Positions 33,711 through 42,968 of a DNA stretch of 64,000 nucleotides are shown piece by piece; position 1 is the first letter of the stretch, and each line of letters opens with the position of its first letter. Where the stretch lies: the NCBI GenBank assembly GCA_023381895.1, contig JAMCTA010000148.1, forward strand, positions 23,038 to 87,037, given 5' to 3'. A model generated the notes under the pieces. It was not told where the DNA came from. It made no database searches and saw only the letters and a list, made by a program, of their open reading frames with translations. Both the position numbers and the translations under genes were made by a program. The DNA comes from Chloroflexota bacterium. Its GTDB lineage: Bacteria; Chloroflexota; UBA4733.

Positions 33711-36466
33711 CCGCCCAACCCATCGCGACGATCCCGTCTGCTGGATACACCCGCACCGGACCACTCAACGGTCTATTCCGTCCTCATGCCATCGCTGTGA
33801 TAGGGGCCAGCGAGCGTCCTCAGAGCGTGGGGCGAAGCGTCGTGGAAAACCTCATCGCCAGCTTCCACGCCGGACCGCTCTGGGCTGTCAATCCAAAGCA
33901 TCGCGAGGTCCTTGGAATTCCCTGTGCCGGGACCATTGGAGAAGTGTCCGATCATATCGATCTCGCCGTCATCGCCACTCCCGCACCCACGGTTCCCACG
34001 CTGGTGAAGGAGTGCGTCGCCAAAGGTGTTGGGGGCATCATCATCTTGTCCGCCGGCTTCAGAGAGCGCGGGCCTGAAGGCCGGCTCCTCGAGCAGCAAG
34101 TATTGGATGCGATACAGGGAACGCCCGTACGCATCCTTGGGCCGAACTGCCTTGGAGCCATGCGACCCTACTCTGGGCTCAATGCAACCTTTGCACACGG
34201 TATCGCCCTGCCCGGCAGGATCGCCTTTCTCTCCCAGAGCGGCGCGCTGTGCACATCAATCCTGGACTGGAGCCTTGAAGAGCGCGTTGGATTCAGCGCG
34301 TTCGTCTCGACAGGATCGATGCTGGACGTTGGCTGGGGAGATCTCATCACCTACTTTGGTGATGATCCGCATACGAGCAGTATCATGCTCTACCTCGAGT
34401 CGGTCGGGAACGCCCGCTCATTCATGTCGGCTGCACGCGAAGTAGCTCTCTCCAAGCCGGTCATCGTCTTGAAAGCCGGCCGGACGAATGCAGCAGCGAA
34501 GGCGGCTGTATCCCACACAGGGTCCCTGGCGGGGAGCGAAGATGTGTTCGAAGCCGCTTGTTCTCGTTGTGGCATCCTTCAGGTAGACAGTATCGGTGAG
34601 CTCTTCTCAATGGCCGAAGTACTCGCCAAGCAACCACGGCCTCTTGGGCCCCGTCTCGCAATCGTGACGAATGCTGGTGGTCCTGGAGTACTAGCGACAG
34701 ATGCACTCGTATCGCAAGGGGGCCAGCTAGCCCCCTTGACCGGTAAGACGCTCGGGCAACTGGGCCAGCACTTGCCCGAAAGCTGGAGTCATGGCAATCC
34801 CATCGACGTTTTGGGGGACGCTACTCCAGAACGTTACACTGACGCTCTAAAGCTGGCGCTGAGCGATGAGACCAGCGATGGACTACTGGCTGTCCTGACC
34901 CCCCAGGCTATGACTGATCCCACTCGTACAGCAGAAGCGCTCGTGCAAGTCGCTCGTGGAAATCAGAAGCCGGTCCTGGCCAGTTGGATGGGGGGAGGGC
35001 TCGTCGCACCCAGTGTGAGTACACTCAACGCAGCGAGCATTCCCACATTTGACCATCCCGATGAAGCCGCGAAGGCCTTCACGGCGATGTGGCACTACAG
35101 CGATCACCTGCGTAGTCTCTACGAGACCCCTGTGCTCACACCGCCGGCGTCTGCCACGTCCAATCTGGACACTGTACGAGGCTGGCTCTCGGAGGCACGA
35201 CGGGCCGGGCGCACGGTTCTGACCGAGAACGAGTCGAAGCGACTGCTTCAAGCATATGGCATTGCCACTGTCCCTACTGCGCTTGCCAGCACCGCTGAGC
35301 AAGCGGTTGAGCACGCTGAGCTGATTGGGTATCCCGTAGTGCTCAAGCTCCATAGCAGCAAGATCACTCACAAGACGGACGTCGGCGGCGTCGAGCTCGA
35401 CCTCGTCTCAGCCGAGATGGTTACCACAGCCTTTTATCGCATCGAGTCGATTGTGACCTCACAGTTAGGTGCCGAAGCCTTCGAAGGTGTCACCGTCCAG
35501 AAGATGGTGAAGCACTGGGGTGTAGAGCTGGTGATCGGGAGCACGGTTGACGCACAGTTCGGGCCCGTCGTGCTCTTCGGCGCCGGCGGCCAGCTCGTGG
35601 AAATCTGGCAGGATCGAGCCCTCGGCCTGCCACCCCTCAACTCCACTCTTGCACATCGCCAGATCGAACAGACGAAGATCTACCGCGCCTTGCGCAACGT
35701 GCGCGGGCATGGCCCTGCCGACCTGCAAGCGCTCACTGTCATGCTCGTACGGTTCAGTCAGTTCGTTGCAACCGAGCGAGCTATTCGTGAGGTTGACGTG
35801 AACCCCATCGTCTTGACCGATGACGGGCCCCTCGCATTAGACGCACGAGTAGTTCTTTACTCGACGGAGGCTCTCGAGGAAGATTTGCCACCGCTTGCAA
35901 TCCGGCCGTATCCCCAACACTATAGCGGTGTATGGCGCTTACGAGACGGCAACGACGTGGAAATCCGCCCGATTCGTCCCGAGGACGAGTCGCTCATGCG
36001 AGCATTTCACGAGACACTATCCGAGCAGTCCATTTATCTACGCTTCTTCCACTTGATGTCGTTCGAGCAACGGGTAGCACACGAACGATTGATCCGGCGC
36101 TGTTTCATCGACTACGACCGCGAGATCGCGCTTGTTGCAGATCACCGGGAAGAGGACGGAGGACACGCAATCCTCGGCATCGGGCGGATCGTCAAGGCGC
36201 GAACACAGCCTGAGGCCGAGTTCAGCTTACTAGTCAGTGATCGCTATCAGGCACAAGGGCTCGGCACCGAGCTCCTCCTCCGCCTAATTGCTATCGCCCG
36301 ATCAGAGGGATTGGAGAAGCTGACCGGGGACATCCTCATGGAGAATATCGCAATGCGCCGAATCAGCGCTGAGCTCGGCTTCAGCCTGCGCGACCACAGT
36401 GAGGGAGCTATTCATGCAGTGTTGGACCTCCGTCAGACTGAATACCCACATCCCGTTGAAAACTGA
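33707..36466 (+). CDS. Acyl-CoA synthetase (NDP-forming)-like protein fused to a GNAT acetyltransferase (Pat-like)
   Basis: 919 residues. Domain order: CoA-binding Rossmann domain (about 24-150, [17 protein letters not shown]), succinyl-CoA-ligase-like domains (about 160-470, with [15 protein letters not shown] and [13 protein letters not shown] carrying the phospho-His), ATP-grasp subdomain (about 500-715, [20 protein letters not shown]) and a C-terminal GNAT (about 740-905, [20 protein letters not shown]). This is the architecture of Pat lysine acetyltransferases, which modify and silence AMP-forming acetyl-CoA synthetase, and of some ADP-forming acetate-CoA ligases. The His being kept leaves ligase activity possible. 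ATGA-coupled to ackA and followed by a universal stress protein. Confidence 0.88.
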   Translation: MTAQPIATIPSAGYTRTGPLNGLFRPHAIAVIGASERPQSVGRSVVENLIASFHAGPLWAVNPKHREVLGIPCAGTIGEVSDHIDLAVIATPAPTVPTLVKECVAKGVGGIIILSAGFRERGPEGRLLEQQVLDAIQGTPVRILGPNCLGAMRPYSGLNATFAHGIALPGRIAFLSQSGALCTSILDWSLEERVGFSAFVSTGSMLDVGWGDLITYFGDDPHTSSIMLYLESVGNARSFMSAAREVALSKPVIVLKAGRTNAAAKAAVSHTGSLAGSEDVFEAACSRCGILQVDSIGELFSMAEVLAKQPRPLGPRLAIVTNAGGPGVLATDALVSQGGQLAPLTGKTLGQLGQHLPESWSHGNPIDVLGDATPERYTDALKLALSDETSDGLLAVLTPQAMTDPTRTAEALVQVARGNQKPVLASWMGGGLVAPSVSTLNAASIPTFDHPDEAAKAFTAMWHYSDHLRSLYETPVLTPPASATSNLDTVRGWLSEARRAGRTVLTENESKRLLQAYGIATVPTALASTAEQAVEHAELIGYPVVLKLHSSKITHKTDVGGVELDLVSAEMVTTAFYRIESIVTSQLGAEAFEGVTVQKMVKHWGVELVIGSTVDAQFGPVVLFGAGGQLVEIWQDRALGLPPLNSTLAHRQIEQTKIYRALRNVRGHGPADLQALTVMLVRFSQFVATERAIREVDVNPIVLTDDGPLALDARVVLYSTEALEEDLPPLAIRPYPQHYSGVWRLRDGNDVEIRPIRPEDESLMRAFHETLSEQSIYLRFFHLMSFEQRVAHERLIRRCFIDYDREIALVADHREEDGGHAILGIGRIVKARTQPEAEFSLLVSDRYQAQGLGTELLLRLIAIARSEGLEKLTGDILMENIAMRRISAELGFSLRDHSEGAIHAVLDLRQTEYPHPVEN

Positions 36467-36598
36467 CACAATGCATCGCCACAGAGTGTGCCGCTCATTT
36501 ACCTTGCTCTTACCGTGAGCAACGCACGTCGCCACGGTTCTTGGTCACACTGCAAGTGCTTCAGATGACGAGCATCACAGCGTTGGAAGGAGCTAGCA

Positions 36599-37555
36599 AT
36601 GAAGCACAACATTATCGTTCCGTTAGACGGATCCGCGCTGGCGGCAGCAGCACTCCCCTACGCCGAGACCATTGCTCGGGCGCTTAAAGCGCAGATCACC
36701 CTCGTAACGGCTGCCGAGCCAGAGCCCCATCCACAGGAGATGCCTGCTGCAAGTGTTGACCGCGCACTTGACGAGGCCGAGTCGCTGCTTGATAGTGAAC
36801 GGCTCCAGCTCGAGGCCTCAGGATTGAAGATACGCACCATTGCCGACGTCACTGACCCGGCCACTCTCATCTCTGAAGTGGCACAGCAAGGCAATGCTGG
36901 CTTGATCGTCATGGGAACGCACGGGCGGTCGGGACCTTCACGCTGGGCCTTGGGAAGTGTCGCCGAGCGCGTGTTGCGCCGGTCACACGTCCCTGTTCTC
37001 TTTCTCACTCCGATGGCAATAGAGCGCACGCGCCCATCCACACTACACCGGCCGGTACTCGTGCCTCACGACGGATCAGAAACCAGTGAGCGCATCTTTA
37101 GCGTGCTCAAGCTCCTTGCCTCCGTACTCCAAGCCCCCATCCACCTGTTGCGTGCCGTCGACCCAGCGGCCTACTACACAGTTGTCGGACTAGCGCCGTA
37201 CAGCCAGCCGTCCAGCGATATTGCTCAGGACGCCCTGCGCGCAGCTGCGGAACAACTCGCCGCAGTGGCCGAACGCTGGCACCTCGCAGGCCTCACTGTC
37301 GATTCATCCGTCGACCTGGATGAGCCACGTCATCTCATCATTCGTACAGCGAGTGAAGGCGGCGTCGGCTGGATCGCCATGTCGAGCCATGGACGCAAGG
37401 GACTGACCGGTCTCGTCTTGGGAAGCACTGCCCTTGCTGTCATGCGTCACTCCCCAGTACCAATTCTGATTGCCCCTCCAGCATCCATCCCTCAGCCGGA
37501 GGAAAAGGAGCCGGCAGAGGATGAGCCCATTGCGGTCGTCACGCCGATTGCTTGA
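36599..37555 (+). CDS. Universal stress protein, two UspA domains
   Basis: 318 residues with an AAGGAG site before the ATG. Each half ends in the nucleotide-binding signature: MGTHGRSGPSRWALGSVAE in the first domain and MSSHGRKGLTGLVLGSTAL in the second, so both should bind ATP. A short acidic tail (PEEKEPAEDEP) follows. It lies 132 bases after the Pat-like gene, in the same direction. Usp proteins are often co-located with Pat, consistent with starvation or low-oxygen response. Function beyond ATP binding is not defined. Confidence 0.9.
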   Translation: MKHNIIVPLDGSALAAAALPYAETIARALKAQITLVTAAEPEPHPQEMPAASVDRALDEAESLLDSERLQLEASGLKIRTIADVTDPATLISEVAQQGNAGLIVMGTHGRSGPSRWALGSVAERVLRRSHVPVLFLTPMAIERTRPSTLHRPVLVPHDGSETSERIFSVLKLLASVLQAPIHLLRAVDPAAYYTVVGLAPYSQPSSDIAQDALRAAAEQLAAVAERWHLAGLTVDSSVDLDEPRHLIIRTASEGGVGWIAMSSHGRKGLTGLVLGSTALAVMRHSPVPILIAPPASIPQPEEKEPAEDEPIAVVTPIA

Positions 37556-37758
37556 GCTCACACGCAGTAGAGGCGCTCTAGTGCGCTTCATCGTCGTGGC
37601 GCACCGGGCATCTCCGCGTCGACCTACTGTCGATCTGACATCCACGTGGAGAGCAGAAGTCCCTTTCTAGCCTTAAACGTTCGCCGCGCCTACAGCTGAC
37701 TTTGCAGATTGCATCGTCCATTTGTTGATCTATCGCCTTGTTGTAGCAGGGCAGCATG

Positions 37759-37777
37759 TTAGGGTATCCTCAGCAAA
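37759..37777 (+). promoter_or_regulatory. DtxR/IdeR-like iron box overlapping the FTR1 promoter
   Basis: The 19-mer starting TTAGGGTATCCTCAGC matches 14 of 19 positions of the DtxR/IdeR consensus TTAGGTTAGCCTAACCTAA, counted by eye. A -10-like TAAAAT sits at 37784-37789, so the box would cover the -35 and spacer. It ends 43 bases before the start of an iron permease gene. Binding is inferred. Confidence 0.45.
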
Positions 37778-37820
37778 GTCGAGTAAAATAGTCAGATATT
37801 GACTTGGCAAGGAGTGTTGG

Positions 37821-39332
37821 GTGGTCTGGCAATCTCGCATAGTGACGCTGCTACTGCGAGCACGCGTGCCTTCCATCATCATCGCCACCGCGATGGTCCT
37901 GGTCGCTTGCGCTCAGTCCCCTGCTCAGCAAACCGCACAGTCTTCACTTGGAGAGCAGGTTCATCAACTCAGCACACATCTTGACGTTGCCAAGGACGAC
38001 GTGGCGCAAAACCGGATAGCCGCAGCAGAGAACGAGCTTGATGCATTCGCAAAGGGCTGGCAGCAGGTAGAGCCACGCGCACGCGTGCTGGACCCTGGTG
38101 CGAGCCACGCCATCGATCAACAGCTCCGCCTGACCCAGGATACCGTGAGCGCCGGAGGTACCGGCGAAGCCTCTAAGATCCAGGCTCTCAATGACTTGGA
38201 CCAGTCGGTGGATGCTCTTGCGAGCCATTCCTCTACTGCGTCAAGCCTAGGAACCGTCTCGCTGACCGCAGTAGCACAGTATTTGAGCCGGGCTCAGCAA
38301 GCCCTGCAGGGGAGTGATGCAAAGGAGGCGCTAGCACAGCTGGCACAGTTCGAAGCACAGTGGCCCCTCATCGAGGGTCAAGCTGCGCAGGCGAGCCAGA
38401 GTTCCTACAGACTCATCGAGCAAGACCTCCCTGAAGCAAGAGCTGATCTCAGCCAGAATCCACCACAAATCGCTCTGGCGGCCACGAAGATCGATGCCAT
38501 GGTCGCCGCTCTCCAGCAGGTTCAGAATGCCAGCGTTCACTACGGCCCCTTAGATGCCGCCTTCATCGTGGTAAGGGAGGGACTCGAGGCCATTCTGGTG
38601 CTCTCTACCCTGCTTGCCTTCTTGAGAAAGGCAAATATCGAGGATAAGGCCCGCTGGGTATGGGGCGGAGGCCTGTTGGGGCTGCTCGCCAGTCTTGTCG
38701 TCGCTTTGCTTCTGCGTGCGGTCTTCGCCGCCGCCTCGCTTACCATCAATCCAGAGCTCCTCGAAGGCGCGACCGGAGTGCTTGCAGCCGTGATGCTGCT
38801 GTACATGAGTTGGTGGATGCATGACAAAGCACGCATCAAAGGATGGCAGAACTTCCTCCGAAGCCGGAGCCAGCACGTGCTTCAGAGTGGTCGTATGGCG
38901 GCCTTCGGTATACTCGCCTTTCTCGCCGTGTTTCGTGAAGGAGGAGAGACGCTGCTGTTCTACGTCGGTATCGCCCCCGCCATCTCGCAGCGGGATCTCT
39001 TGCTTGGCATTGGGCTAGGTATGACAGCCCTGACTGTTCTTGCAATAGCAATCATCGGCTTTGGCATACGTTTACCAATCAGAGCATTCTTTACTGTGGC
39101 GAGTGCTCTCGTCTATTATCTTGCCCTCAAGTTCCTGGGGCTTGGTCTGCATTCTCTCCAGCTCGCAGGTCTACTGCCAGCTTCCCCGGCGTGGCGATTG
39201 CCAACCATCGACTGGATTGGCTTTTTCCCGAGTTTGGAAACAGCATTGCCTCAGCTATTGGTCGTGCTCTTAGCCGTGCTCGTCTTGATTTGGTCCTCGA
39301 GACGAGTAACCATTAATCGCACCACGAGCTAG
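37821..39332 (+). CDS. FTR1-family iron permease with N-terminal lipoprotein-type helical domain
   Basis: 503 residues from a GTG with AAGGAG six bases upstream. A signal region ends in the lipobox LVAC (Cys30). Residues about 40-235 form an extracytoplasmic helical domain rich in Gln/Ala, with repeated SxAxEALAQLAQFE-like helices. The permease occupies 240-495 with seven helices and both REXXE motifs that bind ferric iron: REGLE at 252-256 and REGGE at 372-376. A C-terminal SSRRVTINR ends it. Bacterial FTR1 proteins of this layout import ferrous or ferric iron, often with a cupredoxin or peroxidase partner; none is adjacent here. An iron-box-like sequence precedes it. Confidence 0.9.
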   Translation: MVWQSRIVTLLLRARVPSIIIATAMVLVACAQSPAQQTAQSSLGEQVHQLSTHLDVAKDDVAQNRIAAAENELDAFAKGWQQVEPRARVLDPGASHAIDQQLRLTQDTVSAGGTGEASKIQALNDLDQSVDALASHSSTASSLGTVSLTAVAQYLSRAQQALQGSDAKEALAQLAQFEAQWPLIEGQAAQASQSSYRLIEQDLPEARADLSQNPPQIALAATKIDAMVAALQQVQNASVHYGPLDAAFIVVREGLEAILVLSTLLAFLRKANIEDKARWVWGGGLLGLLASLVVALLLRAVFAAASLTINPELLEGATGVLAAVMLLYMSWWMHDKARIKGWQNFLRSRSQHVLQSGRMAAFGILAFLAVFREGGETLLFYVGIAPAISQRDLLLGIGLGMTALTVLAIAIIGFGIRLPIRAFFTVASALVYYLALKFLGLGLHSLQLAGLLPASPAWRLPTIDWIGFFPSLETALPQLLVVLLAVLVLIWSSRRVTINRTTS

Positions 39333-39595
39333 GTTCTCCAACACATCGGACACGTGTGCAGTTCGCCTTACGGCACGATGTCCAGTAGTAATAGATGTCA
39401 ACCTGTAGTCCCCATCGAGCTCATTTGGCTTGGCCCAAGATACAGGATCGGCGGGCAGTAGTTCCGTCATCATCCTCAGTGATCTCTCTGGTAAGCAGCG
39501 TGCCATCTCCCCGGGTACGGGACTCACGTCTTCTTGGACAGGCCCAAAAGCCCCTGTCATACTCCCCACGAACGAGTAGAGGGAACGACTAATAC

Positions 39596-40630
39596 ATGGT
39601 GAACGTCGGAATTGTTGGGTATGGCTTTGCAGGACGCCGCTTTCACGCCTACCTCATTGGTCTTGTACCTGAGCTTCATATCCAAGCCGTCGTGACGCGC
39701 GATCCAGTTCGCCGGCAACAAGCTCAAACCGATCTCGCCTGCACTGTCTATGACTCCGCTACGGCTTTGCTCCGCGATCCTGCAATCGATCTTGTAGTCC
39801 TAGCTACGCCACACAACACCCATGCCCAGCTGGCAATTCAGGCTATGAATGCCGGCAAGCACGTGGTAACTGATAAGGTGATGTGCCTCACCGTGGAGGA
39901 AGCCGATGCCATGATCGCCGCTCGTGACCGCAATGGCGTCCTTCTCAGCGTATTTCACAATCGACGCTGGGATTGGGACTACCTCACCATCAAAGAGGTG
40001 CTTCACCAAGGTCTTCTAGGGCGCGTGGCCAGCATCGAGCAAGCGGTCGTAAATCATCGCCCACCGCGCGGCTGGCGTGCGCATACCGCTGAAAGCGGGG
40101 GAGTATTGTTTGATTGGGGCGCACACCTTGTGGATCAGCTGCTGCAGCTGGTGCCTGCTTCGGTACAGTCGATCTGGTGCGGAATCGCCACCGGAGCCTG
40201 GGGTGTCGACGTCGGAAACTATGCCAAGCTCATACTACGCTTCTCCGATGGCACCCTGGCCGAGGTCAACACTGGCAACATCGTTCGCCAGGCCAAACCT
40301 CGCTGGTTCATCATCGGTGACCACGGAACTCTCCTTAAAGAGGGCCTCGATCCCCAGGAACGGGCAATGCTCAGTGGAGACATCGATCGAGCCCAAGAGG
40401 ACCCAGCACAACGGGCCCGAATCACAACGGAGATCGATGGCTTGACGAGCCATCAGGTAGTCGAGAGCAGCCAGGGATCGTGGCGTCGCTACTACGAAAA
40501 CATCGCGAACGTTCTGCTCAGGGGTGAGGAGCTTGCTGTTACTGCAGAGAGCGTACGACGGGGCGTCGCCGTCCTTGACGTCGCGATGCAATCAGTGCGG
40601 TCCGGCAGCAGTAGAGAAGTATCCATCTGA
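39596..40630 (+). CDS. Gfo/Idh/MocA family oxidoreductase (YdgJ-like)
   Basis: 344 residues, ATG with AGAGGGA upstream. The NAD(P)-binding motif is GYGFAGRRFHAYLI near residue 7. GKHVVTDKVMCLT is the family's catalytic Lys loop, and FDWGAHLVDQLLQL holds the His of the active site. More similar in layout to the YdgJ/inositol-dehydrogenase-like subgroup than to the enzyme at 3142-4119. It precedes a 3-keto-disaccharide hydrolase homologue in the same direction after 145 bases. A shared 3-keto-glycoside pathway (oxidation at C3, then cleavage) is a reasonable inference. Confidence 0.87.
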   Translation: MVNVGIVGYGFAGRRFHAYLIGLVPELHIQAVVTRDPVRRQQAQTDLACTVYDSATALLRDPAIDLVVLATPHNTHAQLAIQAMNAGKHVVTDKVMCLTVEEADAMIAARDRNGVLLSVFHNRRWDWDYLTIKEVLHQGLLGRVASIEQAVVNHRPPRGWRAHTAESGGVLFDWGAHLVDQLLQLVPASVQSIWCGIATGAWGVDVGNYAKLILRFSDGTLAEVNTGNIVRQAKPRWFIIGDHGTLLKEGLDPQERAMLSGDIDRAQEDPAQRARITTEIDGLTSHQVVESSQGSWRRYYENIANVLLRGEELAVTAESVRRGVAVLDVAMQSVRSGSSREVSI

Positions 40631-40775
40631 CTGATCTGCTTGGCGAGCTCTTCACGAGCCGTGCTCGTCGAGTGGCCACGGAAGAACCGCTCAGTCTGTG
40701 CTCGGCTTGGAATCTTTGTCATACTAGTGCTGCGGAAAGGTTTTCCAGGCAAAGCAACACAGAGAGGATGGTGCT

Positions 40776-41531
40776 GTGGCAGAACAACCGCGCGGATTAC
40801 TTGGGTACGACGACACACCGTACATCTCGGGCTCGAAGTATCGGGTGCACGACAGCACGAGGCCACAGCCAGTCGTGGTGACGCCTGGCACGGAGAGTAG
40901 TCAATCCCAGCCAGGACGGGTACCCAGCGATGCGATCGTGCTCTTCTCTGGCACGAGCCTCGAGTCTTGGCATCACAAGGACGGCAGCCCGGCCCGCTGG
41001 AAGGTCGAAAACGGCTGCATGGAGGTTACGCCTCGCACAGGCAACATCATTACCAACACCGAATTTGGCGATTGCCAGCTCCACCTCGAGTGGGCAGCGC
41101 CCTCAGCAGTTGCCGGCCAGAGCCAGGGCCGTGGCAACAGCGGAGTCTTCCTGATGGGGCGCTATGAAGTCCAGGTGCTGGACTGCTACAACAATCCCAC
41201 CTATGCCGACGGCACAACCGGAGCGATCTACGGCCAGTATCCCCCGTTGGTCAATGCTTGCCGGAAGCCGGGGGAATGGCAGACCTATGATATCGTGTGG
41301 GAGGCGCCACGCTGGGATGGAGATAAGCTCGTCTCGCCAGCATACTTGACGTTGTTCCACAATGGCGTGCTCCTACACAACCACCGCGCGCTACTCGGTC
41401 CCACGACACACCGCGCGGTGCTTCCGTATGCGCCTCATCCCTCAGTGGGTCCCCTGGAGCTCCAGGATCACGGTAATCCCATGCGATTCCGAAACATTTG
41501 GTACCGCCCACTGGTCCCGCAAGACGTCTAA
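40776..41531 (+). CDS. 3-keto-disaccharide hydrolase / DUF1080 domain protein
   Basis: 251 residues from a GTG. No signal peptide is visible, unlike many DUF1080 proteins. The jelly-roll domain covers residues 45-248: IVLFSGTSLESWHHKDGS, WKVENGCMEVTPRTGNI, GNSGVFLMGRYEVQVLDCYN and PLELQDHGNPMRFRNIWYRP, all canonical. The fold is concanavalin-like; some members cleave 3-keto-glycosides. Followed after about 20 bases by a strong hairpin. Paired with the upstream oxidoreductase by location. Confidence 0.88.
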   Translation: MAEQPRGLLGYDDTPYISGSKYRVHDSTRPQPVVVTPGTESSQSQPGRVPSDAIVLFSGTSLESWHHKDGSPARWKVENGCMEVTPRTGNIITNTEFGDCQLHLEWAAPSAVAGQSQGRGNSGVFLMGRYEVQVLDCYNNPTYADGTTGAIYGQYPPLVNACRKPGEWQTYDIVWEAPRWDGDKLVSPAYLTLFHNGVLLHNHRALLGPTTHRAVLPYAPHPSVGPLELQDHGNPMRFRNIWYRPLVPQDV

Positions 41532-41551
41532 CCTCTAGACCCAATCTAAAA

Positions 41552-41588
41552 AACGAGGGGTGAGAGCTTGGTGCGCTCACCCCTCGTT
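41552..41588. terminator. Bidirectional terminator between convergent genes
   Basis: Perfect 13-bp stem AACGAGGGGTGAG (41552-41564) with CTCACCCCTCGTT (41576-41588), 11-base loop. An A-run (AAAAAA) precedes it, serving as a T-run for the minus-strand gene, and it stands between the ends of the genes at 41531 and 41655. Confidence 0.85.
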
Positions 41589-41654
41589 CAGGCATATCCC
41601 TAGCAGCCGCTTCTTGCTCTGCCCTTACTACCACATCGGGGCCCCAGGACGGAA

Positions 41655-42860
41655 CTAAGACGGGCTCGTCCGCACCATCCGTGCAATCCATCGTTCCGGC
41701 TGGTGGATCTCCACGAGGTCTGGAAGATACTCTGGCCCGGCAAACGCTTGGTTAAGAAAGGCAATGCCCTTCTCTCTCACAACCTGATCAACGAACGCCT
41801 GGCCTATGACGTACTGCTCGAGTTTTATGTCGAGACCAGTAAGGCGTGCCCAGAGCTTGTCAAGACGAGTCTGCCTGATGCGTCGTTGTTCAAAGCGCTG
41901 CTTGATCATCACGTAGTCTGGCAACAACTTGACCCCGATGACGTCCATAACGTGGTTGCTGTAGCCCTCCATGAGACTCATCAGTCCCTGGAGTTGGCGA
42001 AAGAGAGCCTGCTGCCGGTCATCAAGGAAGAGCTCAACCCAATGACCACCACCCGCAAGCCGCTGTGCAGCGCGCTGTAGCACCCGAACCACCCCATCAA
42101 CGTCTGGAAATAGTGGGAGATGCTCTAGCTGCTGAACAATGAGCTGCATATGCTCCTCCACACGCTGGTTGAGATACGACGCCAGCCACGGATGGGCTTC
42201 GAACTCAAAAGCGTGTGTCGCCTCGTGAAGGGCTATCCACAGGCGGAACTGATCTCCGGGCAGGTGCAACGCGTGTTCCGTTGCAGCAATGTTCTCTTCC
42301 ACGAAGTAGAGCCGTCCCGCTGTCAACGGTTCTCGTCCCAGCAAAGCCAGGTCGTACTGGCCTAACACGCGTCGCGCCAAATAGCCCAAGAGCAGCCCCA
42401 ACTGGGTGCTCAGGAGGAAGCTACCTCCCAGACTCACGAAAGGGGTGAGGGAACGTGCCGTGAGCTTCTGTGATGCTTCGCGATAGGCTTGCTCGACCGG
42501 CGCGAACAGGATCATGAAATTCGCAATGTTGGCTTCCAACCACTGCCGGCGATCAAAGACGTATACCTGCTTGAGCGGTTCAGGAAGGATAGTCTGAGTG
42601 TACTCAGCAACGAGGGGCTGCGCATTCTGGAGATATGACAGATATTCGTCAACGCCTACGAATGCTCCTGTGTCATCGAGATGGAGCCCTCTCGGAGAGG
42701 CCACACGCATAGCGATACTTCGTGCTCGGTTCCAGTCAAGAGTGGGAGCCTCACCACTGTGATGCGCTCGTGCCCGCTCAAGAACGTAGATCCCCGCACC
42801 GACGAGGGCAAGCTCTCCTGCACTCCTCCAGAACGATCTCGACAGGGCTGCTTTACTCAA
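41655..42860 (-). CDS. Zinc-dependent metalloprotease-like protein (DUF2342 family)
   Basis: 401 residues from a TTG with GAGG upstream. An N-terminal hydrophobic segment is followed by a helical body. WIALHEATHAFEFEAHPWL gives the HExxH zinc motif (HEATH), which with a downstream acidic residue is diagnostic of this family. MSLMEGYSNHVMDVIGVKLL is the second conserved block. These proteins are found in Actinobacteria and Chloroflexota, sometimes near coenzyme F420 genes, and their role is unknown. No F420 gene is in the window. Divergent from NDH-2. Confidence 0.85.
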   Translation of the reverse strand: MSKAALSRSFWRSAGELALVGAGIYVLERARAHHSGEAPTLDWNRARSIAMRVASPRGLHLDDTGAFVGVDEYLSYLQNAQPLVAEYTQTILPEPLKQVYVFDRRQWLEANIANFMILFAPVEQAYREASQKLTARSLTPFVSLGGSFLLSTQLGLLLGYLARRVLGQYDLALLGREPLTAGRLYFVEENIAATEHALHLPGDQFRLWIALHEATHAFEFEAHPWLASYLNQRVEEHMQLIVQQLEHLPLFPDVDGVVRVLQRAAQRLAGGGHWVELFLDDRQQALFRQLQGLMSLMEGYSNHVMDVIGVKLLPDYVMIKQRFEQRRIRQTRLDKLWARLTGLDIKLEQYVIGQAFVDQVVREKGIAFLNQAFAGPEYLPDLVEIHQPERWIARMVRTSPS

Positions 42861-42968
42861 TCGTGCCTCGGCTCTTCACCTCTTCAATCGAATGCTACCA
42901 CGCAGAGATAGTCTCTCCCGTCCAATGTAATGATGATAGTGTGATGTAGCAGGAAACGGAGGTGATTT

